Source: Anas platyrhynchos (Eukaryota > Chordata > Aves > Anseriformes > Anatidae). Taken from it: DNA of 64,000 bases. A program made the position numbers and the translations under genes. Shown here piece by piece: positions 37,101 through 46,700 of the stretch; positions within the stretch are counted from its first letter, which is position 1, and every line of letters starts with the position of its first letter. The stretch spans positions 52,305,501 through 52,369,500 of the forward strand of contig NC_092591.1 of assembly GCF_047663525.1 (NCBI RefSeq), given 5' to 3'. The notes under the pieces were generated by a model, which saw nothing but the letters and a program-made list of their open reading frames with translations, did not search any database and had not been told where the DNA came from.

Positions 37101-38437
37101 AGAAGAAAACATGGGTCCTGTCACTCCCTAGTTAACTGTGATGTGCTCTTCAGCTTAGCCAAAGTGCAATCCACTCCTGTTCTGAAATTTGTCACCATTT
37201 CAGCTGTCGAAGAGACCTTCAGTCAGTCACAACCTACAGAAAGGGTGTTCTGATAGTGGAACCTACATGAATCCAGATGTATATATATAATTGGTCCCTC
37301 TTCATTTTAATCCTGCAATTGCCAGAAGTAGGTTTGGTCCCAGGAACTGGAATCCATTCCTTTTCTTCGTTCCCTCTAACATATGAAGCTGGACACTCAG
37401 ATTCACTTTATCTCTGTTTGTTATTAGTCACGGGGTCAGCCAGTACTTAAGATACACCCCCAGACCCACCGCCGCTTCCTGCCCCAGGGAATCCCATTAA
37501 CGAGCTGCATGGGGTGAGTAAGCAGGCCTGACTCTGACCTAAGCAACTTGTACAGAAAGACGGAAAAACACCATTCCTCTGCTCTTTGTGTGGCTGATGC
37601 ACTGAGTGTGAGGGTGGACAGTGCCCAGCAGTTCCCACAGCTGCCTCTGCCTGCAGCTGGGCACGTCCCGTGCTTCTGCCCAGAACTTCTCAGGAGTGGC
37701 AGCATGCTGTTTAATCAGCTACAAAATTCACCCCAACCCTTCCAAAAAGTCAGTCTCAGGGAATCTACATGAGTAATCATGAAATGGCTATTTTTCTTTC
37801 TTTTCCTTGTCCGGCTCTGCTTTATGGGAGGTTTATGAAGACTGCCTTACTGCCCTCTGGGGGCTTTACTGCAAAGTACCTTAACCAACCCTTTGGGGAT
37901 GTGCTAAGAGCATGAGTCCCTCTGAAATTTTGGCTTCCCTTCTCATGTCCATGTGCTGACCCTGCTTATTAAAGCGGTCACCAAACTGTACAAGGCCAAG
38001 TGCAGCCCTGCTCTGGCTGCCAATGCAATAAGAAGCCCACAAAGAAGGTATCCGTAAAGGTTTTGTGGGTCTTGCTTGCTCTGAAAGCCAGTGAGATATA
38101 AACCCATCTCCAAAAACCGGGAAGAGATGGAGGAATTGGTGATGAATTAGAGATGCCCTAATGGTCGCCACGAGGTCCAATGTCGTTTTTGGTTTCCATG
38201 CTTTATTTCAGTGACGCTTTGTGACTTTTCAGGGGCTGGGCTGAGGGTTTTTGCAGGGGGATTGTGTGGCTAATCGATATTACTATTAAGTTTTAAACAT
38301 CAAAAATATTTGTGCTGCTGGGCAGAGCGGGGACAGCCCAATAAATCCTCGCCGGGGCTGCAGCACCCTCTGCAGGGCTGCGGGGCCGGCAGCAGCACCC
38401 CGAGCCTCCCTCGGCTCCAGCCCCCGAAGGGATGGAC
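34121..38437. other. Intergenic, no gene recognised
   Basis: This is AT-moderate unique sequence upstream of the ACCS CpG island. Only short ORFs are present. No element was recognised apart from a short TATATATA stretch near 37,280. Confidence 0.5.
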
Positions 38438-38508
38438 CCTTTAGTGGGAATATCACCTTTAGTGGGAATATCACCTTTATTTAATGTGAATATCACCTTT
38501 ATTTAGTG
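38438..38508. repeat. Minisatellite with 18-bp core unit
   Basis: Two perfect 18-bp units (CCTTTAGTGGGAATATCA) are followed by a 22-bp variant with a 4-base insertion and one or two substitutions, then a partial unit. Tandem growth by slippage is the simplest explanation. Confidence 0.9.
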
Positions 38509-39409
38509 CGGCCCGGTGTGCAGGGCGAATGTTGGTGCCTGAGGTTTAGCTGGTCTCCGGCTGTTTGCGTGAAGGACTTGGAAACCCAGAGCAAAACTGG
38601 GAAATTTAGCACTGTTTTTGGGGGGGTATTTTCAGGATTGTGTATTATGGCTTTCTAGACAAGGAGCTGAGGGTCAGGGGAGGTTTGCCCAGGCTCTGCA
38701 GCACTCGGGTGTTATCTGCTGGGATGAGAGGGAGGCAGGAAGGCTTTGGGAAGGAGGGCGCCGTGCGGCAGCGCTTGGTCTGCACGATACAGGAGAAAGA
38801 GGAAGGTAGCGAGGGATTTCTGCCAGCCGAGCTTTCCTTCTCGCATGGCAGAGATGGAAACTACTGAGCCGTGAGCGAGAAAATAGCTCAGCATTTGTTA
38901 TTGCCAATTTATGCGATGATTGAGGGCTCCGTGCCTTGTGGTGCTGGGATGCTGAAGCCACGGCTCCTTCTGTGGCCAGGGCTAAGCGGGGAGTTTATGG
39001 GGTGTGCGATGGCCCCGGGGTGCTGCGGGCTCTCGGGTGGCTTTGAGGAGCTTTTTGAGGAGCTTTTTAAGGAGCCAGCTCCGTGCTGACTCTGGTCTGT
39101 GTCTATTTGGTGTTAAACTTATGTCATCGGTGGCCCTATTCATTGCTGCCCCGCTCTTTGTGTGCTCCAGAAAGCAGGGAGGGCAGACGTCCTTGTGTAG
39201 CGGAGCCAGCGCACGGGTGCCTTTGCCTTGAAAAACCCTAGGAAAGGGGAAAAAAAAAAAAAAAAAAAATCTTAGGGAGCCACACAGAGGTGTGGAAGCA
39301 GAAAAACTGAGGAAATCCCAACTGCGATCTGAGCATAAGTTGTGAGGCAAGGCTGAAAAGCTTTGAAAAGCTTTTTTTTTTTTTTTTTTTTTTTTCTCCC
39401 CATAAAGGC
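38509..39409. other. Proximal upstream flank of ACCS, no gene recognised
   Basis: This is unique sequence between the minisatellite and the CpG island. It includes a short tandem of GAGGAGCTTTTT units at 39,044-39,075, an A-run at about 39,248-39,269 and a T-run at about 39,371-39,395. The two runs could pair as an inverted repeat about 100 bases apart. Confidence 0.5.
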
Positions 39410-39525
39410 ACTTTTCACAGAACTCGCCACCACGGCCCCGAAGCCGGTCATTTTCGCCCCCTTTTCGCCCAGCTTTCGCGGCGGGGGGCCCCCTCCCGTC
39501 CCCTCCCCTCCCCGAGCTCCGTGCC

Positions 39526-39885
39526 GAGCCGAGCCGTGCCTGGCACCGCCGGGCGGGGACCGGGCGAGGCGGGGCCGGGCGGGGCGGCTCTGGCACGGCT
39601 CGGCACGGCTCGGGCAGCCGCCAGCCTGACCCATCATAGCCCAGACAAGCCGAGCCGAGCCGTGCCGAGCAAAGGGAGGGCTGAAGGGAGGCTCTGCGCC
39701 TTCCCTCTTCTCCCGGCACGGCACGGGAGCGCGGCCAGCGGCTGGCACGGGCTAAATTATCCCGGAATAAGGGCTGCACGCATGTGCTGTCACCCCGGAT
39801 GTGAACATGCCGGCACGGCTCCCCGCTAGCTCGCTCCGCCCGGCTCTAGCGGAGGAGCCGAGCCGAGCCGAGCCGTGCCCAGCCG
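39526..39885. repeat. Dispersed GAGCC/GGCTC pentamer arrays forming inverted repeats
   Basis: GAGCCGAGCCGTGCC-like strings occur near 39,526, 39,649 and 39,856. Their reverse complement, GGCACGGCTCGGCACGGCTC, occurs near 39,591. These can pair into GC-rich stems in the promoter region. Confidence 0.75.
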
Positions 39886-39920
39886 GGACAGGGGCGCCGG
39901 CGGCCGCGCCTCGCCCGTGA

Positions 39921-39961
39921 GGGGCCGGGGCCGGGGCCGGGGCCGGGGCCGGGGGGGGGGG
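39921..39961 (+). repeat. (GGGGCC)5 repeat followed by G11
   Basis: Five perfect GGGGCC units at 39,921-39,950 run into eleven G bases at 39,951-39,961. The array lies upstream of the ACCS start in the CpG island. In the frame of the ACCS CDS, which is open upstream to an ATG at 39,875, it would encode alternating Gly-Arg. The same hexamer in the C9orf72 gene forms G-quadruplexes. Confidence 0.95.
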
Positions 39962-40141
39962 ACGCGGAGCCCCCGGGCGGCCGTGAGGGACGGGGGGCGA
40001 GGGGCTCCTGCGGCCGGGGGGGCGGCCCCGGCCCCCCCCGGAGCCCCTCGGGCCGTGGGCTCGGGGGGCCGGGTGCCGGGCTGGGCAGGCTCGGAGCCCC
40101 CCGGCCCCGCTCGCCGCCGTGTCCCGCAGCCCGCGGTCGGG

Positions 40142-40772
40142 ATGGATTTTCGGGGGAAGAAGTACGAGAGGGGCAGCAACTGGTCGGACCCCGAGGTGGT
40201 GGAGCTGCTGCAGCTGTGGGCCGACGAGGCGGTGCAGGTGGAGCTGGAGAGCTGCCTGCGCAACCAGCACGTCTTCAACCGCATCGCCGAGGTGCTGCGG
40301 GAGAAGGGCATCCACCGCACGGGCGACCAGTGCCGGGAGAAGATCAAGAAGATGAAGCTGGAGTACCGGCGGCTGAAGGACAACGCCAAGGCCCCGCGGG
40401 GTGGTCGCGGCTGGAAGTTCTTCGACGTGATGGACCGCGTGCTCAACAGCCGCCCCGCGCTGCCCTACGCCCTGGGTGGTGGCGTGATGGCCCAGCAGGT
40501 GCTGCAGGGCGCCATGGTGGAGAGCTACCACCACCGCCACCACCACCAGTTCGCCTTCGGGCACGCACAGCACCCCGAACTGATGGAGATCAAATGTGAG
40601 GAGGTGAACTCTGATGAGCACTGCTTGACCCCCGAGCCCCCAGCCGCCTTGGCTTACCAGCAGGGCTCCCCCGAAGAAGGGGAGATGGAGAGAGCCTTCT
40701 TGGAGAGGGCCCAGGACAACTCTCCCATCTCCAGGGTGGAGGTTCCCACTGAAACCAGTGTTTCACCTTCAG
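40142..40772 (+). CDS. ACCS: ACCS exon 1: Myb/SANT-like DNA-binding domain
   Basis: This exon encodes residues 1-210 plus the first base of codon 211 (phase 1 donor, AG|GTAGGG). The domain runs from W14 (SNWSDPEVVELLQLW) through the RN-hVF-RIAEVL and RTGDQCREKIKKMKLEYR motifs to W91-KFFDVMDRVL. These are the hallmarks of the Myb_DNA-bind_4 family found in MSANTD, ZSCAN29 and Harbinger-derived proteins. IKCE at 150-153 fits the SUMO-acceptor consensus. GC content at third codon positions is very high, unlike the later exons. Confidence 0.85.
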
Positions 40773-43700
40773 GTAGGGATGGCCTTTTACATTCCAGCAT
40801 AAGGTTGCTGCCTCGTTTCTCAGAAAGAGATGATTATTTTTTTTTTTTCTGGTGCGGAGATGGACACCTGGTTTGGTTTTTCTTTTTATGCGCTGGCGTT
40901 TGGATCCAATAAGGATTCCACGTCCCAAAAAGCTTTAAAGTAGAAGGCTGGTATCCGCATTAATAGTCTTGTGGCAATTCTCGAAATGTGTCTTGCTGCA
41001 GGTTAAAAAAAAACCTCTACAATTACCATGCTAGGCTAAGTACCGCGTATGAAATCCAAAGGACTGTCGCATCCGCTATAAGCTGGGATAGGCATTCATG
41101 CTGGATTTCTGCATATAATGCTGACAGTGCGTACATTATTCAAAAAAAAAAATAAAAATTGCATGCTTTTTGGTGTCAATTGAACATGACCAGGGCTGTC
41201 TGCAGTCCTCATGCTGAATTGTATCAGGAGACCCTCTTCTGCCCTTGCGACACAGCAAACCTGCAGGTGAAACTCTCCTTGCGCTCTGGTTAAATGTTTT
41301 CCCTATCTAATCTTTTAGACCTCTCAGCAGTGAAGAATGCTTGGGGATAATCATTGCCCGGCTTTCTAATTTGTTGATTAGGACTTGGAAAGAAGACGTG
41401 TTTGGAAGTCACTGGTAGAAACAGATTGTGTGTGTAAAGGAGACGAGAGTTGGGCGTGCAACAGACGTTACTTGGCTGCAGTGGAAGGTGGAGTCTGGAA
41501 ATCACAGAGATTTCCAGCCGGCCTCGGACAGGTTGATGGAAGAACACAGCGTGCTTGGGAGGAAGAGAGGTGGTGATCAGCGTGAGCCTTATTTCCGAGA
41601 TCAGGAAGAAACGCTCTGTCCTCACCCTGGTGGTTGCGTAGGCAGCCAAGGGCAGCGCTGTCGGAAGGGGTTGACTCATTAAGGTCAATTCAGAGAGCAA
41701 ATGGGGAGCCAGGCCAGGGGCTGGCAGCGAAATGGGGAGCCCAGCATGTGAAGTTTAAAAAAAAATAAATAAATACCACCAAACTAGCATACTCCTAGGA
41801 TGTACCTAACTGATTTTACTTTGTTTTTCCTTTAAAATCCTACTGTATTTAGTCTGGTGTTTTCTAGGAGGGGCAGTGGAAGGTTGCAAAATGTGTCTGC
41901 ACCATTTCACTTGCTGCACGTTTCATTTTTCTTCCTACTTTCAAATATTCGCAGGTTTCAGTGAGTCCAACATGGCCAGCTCGTCACGGATGCAGAACAT
42001 GGTTCCCCGGCCTGGCTTCTCCGCCTTGCATCGCCTGAGGAAGAAGCGGAAAGGCCAGCGGGTGAAGGACCCTCTTGACGACCTCCTGCTGAAGACCCTG
42101 ACGTCTCAGCGGGCCATGGAGGAGCGCTTCTTGCAGATGGAGGAGCGCCGATTTCAGCGAGACCTGGACGTGGAGGAGCGCCGGATGCAGCTGGAGCAGC
42201 GGCGCTTCGAGCTGGAGCGGGAGCATGAGTACCGCATGTTCAATGTCTTCGCCCAGATGCTCAGCATCCTGAAGCAGAGCCACAGCGGCTCCTCCTCTTC
42301 CATCGCGATGCCTCGGGGCTTGGACTTCAACCAGGCGCTGTCCGAAATGACCGGCCTCGGAGGAGGAGGCGACCTGCAAGAGCTGCGGGCTCGATCGCAG
42401 GCCGAGAGGAGCGTTGACATGCACGGCTTCTGCCACCCCGGTGACTTCCAGAGGAGCCCCTACCTCTCCGCTCGGGGCAACGTCGTCAACATTTTCCGGG
42501 GCTCCACCGAGGAGGGGTACAAAGCTTATCATGCTGACAAGTACGATGAAGACAAGAACCCCAATGTGAGTGCGAGTCTCCGACTGTTTTCCTGGCTCAC
42601 GCAGACGTGGTGGGCCAAGCTGTTTGTTCTGGGACGTGAAATAAAAAGTAACTATGCCCATCACTCCCACGTCAAAGGTGAACGTTGTGTTCAGCACAGG
42701 TTTGCATGCCCAGGTTTTCCTGTTGGGAGCCAGCCAGTGGCCGTAGCAGACCTTCAAAGGCGAAAGAAACCTGCAGGAACACGCTGTTCCTCTTTTTTAT
42801 CCCACCACCCCCTGAGGACAGTCACCGATTATTGCTGGTGATGGGTGGTGGATGAGATAAAACCACAGAGCAGTAGACATTTAAAACAAAAAACCTCAGA
42901 ACTTTCCCTGCCCGTTTCAGCTGTGCTGCTCGGTTGTAAGTAGCTCGTCACACACCCCCTTGTGGCACAGAGGCTGAATGTTAATAATTGGTATTGAATA
43001 AGTAACAAGTGTAGTGATTATAAATAATGATTTATCCGTGGGTTACTTTTAAAGAGATCCTGCATTCAGATGCTGAACTCCTTGAAATTTTTTAAATGTT
43101 TTGTTCTGAGCCCTGACTTGAGTCACACACAGTGTTGGGAGTTGAAAAATAGATTTTTAAGACACAAAAACACAGTCAATTTTTTGATAGAGGTGCGTTA
43201 TAAGGCAGAAACTCTCACTTCTACTAACTCTTCTACTGGCTTCTACTAATAATGTAAGTAGTAGATTTTTAAAGAAATGCCTAAAATTGGGCTTGTATTT
43301 TAGAAACATCATAAATGTACAATTGTTTAGGTTGCCTTTGGTATTTTTTTAAGTTTATTTATCCAACCTCTTCCAGTAATGAAAATGTGCTAGTAGACTT
43401 GAGCTCTTCAGCATCTAATATATAATATAAAATAAGCAGGGCCAAATCCTAGACCTGGAACTGCAGGACAGTCTCTCCACAGGGGAAAATGTAATGACTG
43501 TGTTTAGGTGGTTATTTGAAAAAATCAGCGGAGTGGAATGGTAACGACTGATAAATGAGTTATTTTAGATAAAGAAATGTATCAAAAACATTTCTTCAAG
43601 CTGCTGCAGAAGTGTAAACCTCAGTTTCCCCAGAATCATTTTAGATGTGTTTGCAGTTAGATGCATAACGATGAGTGAATTCAAGAATAAATTAAACGTG

Positions 43701-46700
43701 TCTTGTGAAGAAGTACAAATTGTTAGTAGCTATTCATTTTCACAAAGTTTATTGCCTAAGAAGCTAAGTGCCTGAGATATGTATGTAAACACTCAAACAT
43801 ACATATACATCTCCAGTTCTATATTACGTTCTGTATTTCTGTGAACTGTGTTTTGACTTCCTTGGTAAGCTCTTTGAGGGCACATCAGTGAAGTGACAGC
43901 GAAGGTGGTGGTATGTACATGTGGTTTTTTTGTGTCCCTAAATGATAAATTCTTTCTTTTTCTAGGGTATAATTAATTTTGGCACCAGTGAGAATAAACT
44001 CTGCTTTGACCTGATGTCTAAACGGGTAAGTTCTATTCCAAAAAGAAAAGCAAATGTGCTGTGTAGTTCCTCCTCAGTGTCTCTACTTTCCTAGTATTAT
44101 TGCTGCTGTTCAGGGTTCTCTAGTTAAGTTTCTCCTTGTGTATTTCTTCTGGTTGGAAGTCACTTTTGAATCCAGCTCTTTGTACACTTACTTTTGTTAT
44201 TTTAGCAGGAGGATAGGAACAGGGATATTTTTCTGTTCCTTTTCATAGTGTGTTTGTGGGAATGTATTTGGCTCATTCAAATACTTAAGGCTCAGTACTT
44301 ACATGAAAATAAGATGAATTTTATTTCCTCCCACTGACCATATTTCATTTAATACAGAAGTCTCAGAACTAGTTTTGATCTCTCTTTAATTTCGAGGGTC
44401 TTCATAGCCTGGGACAGAGGAAGTTGGCTCTGTCCATTGTAAAGTTTCACAGTTTGGACTCCTAGTTCTGAACTTCCCTAAAATTTGAGAGGGTGGCAGC
44501 AGTGAATGGGACATCTTGTGAAACCTCTTGAAATCATAGTGGATCGGCTGCTTGTCAGACACTTTGTTCAATTGCATGAAACAAATGACATGAATCAGGA
44601 ATAAACAACAAAAAAGACAAAAGAAAATGACAGACCTGTGCCTTAGAGGAATGTTTCTTGATTTCCATTAAATTTATTGCCCGGATTCAGCCTCCAAGGC
44701 GGAAAGGCTGCACTTTTCCTAGCTGAAGCTGCCTGTGGGGAGGGAAGGTGGCTGGGGTTCTGGCAGTCAGTCTCTGCACTTTGAAGCTCACTGTTACTCC
44801 CGTTCCACCAATTCCCACCCTCAAAATGTTCCTTGTTTTATTCCTGCCCGCCACACCACTGACTCGGGGATGCTACCCCACCACTCGGCCTTCCAGCTAA
44901 AAGAACAGGTAAGGCAGAGCTGCTGCCTGGCGGCTGTGCACACAAGAGGTGCCCTCTGGGCTGTGTAGGTTGTACCTCCCTTCGTTCACTGTCCTTCCCC
45001 TACACTAACATGGCGTCTGCAGCAAGTAGTACAGAGGGAGACAGCAATCAGCTGCATCTTCGTTAGCCTTATCGTGAGAATAAGCTGTAGTGTGATGAGC
45101 CATCGTGCAGGTGGCGACGAGTTGGACAGTGTTATTGTTTCCAGCTTCTTCGTCACAGCCCAGTTACAGCAGGGCTTCACTGAATGCTGTGCCAGCTGGG
45201 ATTGCAGGGAAAAATAATTTGTTGCTATTGGGGAAAATAAATACTGTTCCCACTGAATAAAGCAGCATATCAGATTTCTGTCTTCAACGTTTGACCCTTA
45301 AATTGGATAATTAATATTCTGCGGCTTGAGATCTCAGACAATCTTAATTTTGGATGGCCCATCTGATTTCCTTAGCCCTTAAAGCATTATCTTTAAGGGT
45401 TCTCCTCTTTATTATTGCATAGCCCTTTTTGGCCAAGTCTGCTGATACGTTTTATGTTGCATTCTCTAGACAAGTTTAGGAGAGAGATCTAAGGAGACAT
45501 AGTTCTGTGCTACATAGGCTTCATGAACATCTACAGATGAATAAAGGAACTTTATTCCCCAAATGGCAGGTTGTAATTCTGCATGGGATGAGGACAGTGT
45601 CTTTAAACTGTCCAGTTTCCAGAGCTTGGCACAAGTTATTAAAACACCAATACAGAATGTTGTGGTTTTGTTATTCTGTGGTAGACATTCACACTGCATG
45701 TTAAATTTCCTTCCTCTTTTGCACCATCACTTACTTGTCGTGTCCACACTCCCCTGTGTTTGTTAGTATTAACTCATAGACTGGTTGCCATCAAATGTTT
45801 GGAAGTTACATTGCACATAACATTTGTTTATCCCCTTTTTGTTCGTGTCAAATGTCCTTTTCCTTCTGCCCTAATCACTGCTGCACTTCCCCTTGCAACT
45901 TCATAGAACTGGATTTTGTGAAACCCTGATAATGACAACCTTGAAAATATTTAGATAAAAGCAGTGTGCTTATTTTATCTAAATATAAACATTAAAAAGG
46001 GCTCTAGAGCTTGCCCACAGTTCAGGTGAATCTGACTTTGAGAACAGAATAAGCTCCTAATAAAGGACAGAATACCTGCCCTAGGGAAGACATTCAAGAA
46101 GATAATTTTATTTTTCGCTTGTCTTTTGAAGGCTCCTGTTACATTCTAATGCTTACAAGGACTTATCAGAACTGTAGGTCTGAAGTAACTTGGAAGTGAA
46201 ATATAAATGAAAGGTAGAATTCATTAAAAATTAATATGTTGAAAGTTTAAAAAAAAAAAAAAAAGAAAAAAGGAAATATGTATCAGATTGTGATTTTAAA
46301 TCCTGTCTCTTTCTGACAATATAGACCTGAGCTTTCATGATGCTAGAGCTTCCATAATTGGAACTTAATTGCCAGCTGAAAGCTGCTGTTCTTACAACGT
46401 GGCAAAGCACTCCTTGGGACACTTGATTGCTTCATTTGTTCAGAAGGTCTTTGGCAGGCTTCTTTTTTTATGGGCATCACTTGTATTGCCTGTTTGGCAT
46501 CCTTTCTGTAGATCTCGGGGCAGAGAAGCTTTGGCTGCAATCATTTAGCAAAGACCTTCCATAAACTGCAGTTGTCACTGGTCAGCTTGCTGATCCTTGC
46601 TGACCGTCCCAGCTGCATTAATTCTGGTGGTCACTGGCTTTCTCAATCCAGTTTTAAGGCTGTTGAAGTTTTGTGTGTGTGTGTCTATGCAGGTGTGTGC

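Larger units (their letters stand above)
39410..40580 (+). promoter_or_regulatory. CpG island, presumed ACCS promoter and first exon
   Basis: Extreme GC content and dense CpG begin near 39,415 and continue through the first coding exon. The island holds repeated GAGCC/GGCTC pentamers, a GGGGCC array and many GC boxes. No TATA box was seen, which fits a dispersed, housekeeping-type promoter. The transcription start cannot be fixed from sequence. A pyrimidine-rich stretch ending GTCCCGCAG at 40,129 could be a 3' splice site for an upstream noncoding exon. Confidence 0.8.

Noticed and set aside
39875..40141. N-terminal extension as the main ACCS start
   Set aside because: It is low-complexity Arg/Gly/Pro sequence encoded by a GC repeat with a possible splice acceptor inside it. 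The ATG at 40,142 has a strong Kozak context and directly precedes the domain.
39752..40621. 289-codon minus-strand ORF over the ACCS first exon
   Set aside because: It is an antisense shadow of a GC-rich exon. Its composition is low-complexity (Pro, Arg, Ala, His, Leu), no domain is evident, and the plus strand carries a recognised domain.
41984..42757. 257-codon minus-strand ORF over ACCS exon 2
   Set aside because: It is an antisense shadow created by high GC at third positions of the coiled-coil exon. It extends into the intron and has no known motif.
40142..42841. Exons 1-2 as a separate Myb/SANT gene next to ACCS
   Set aside because: Exon 2 already carries the ACCS N-terminal block and ends at a strong donor in phase with exon 3. 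A separate gene would need the retained-intron stop. It is kept only as a possible isoform.
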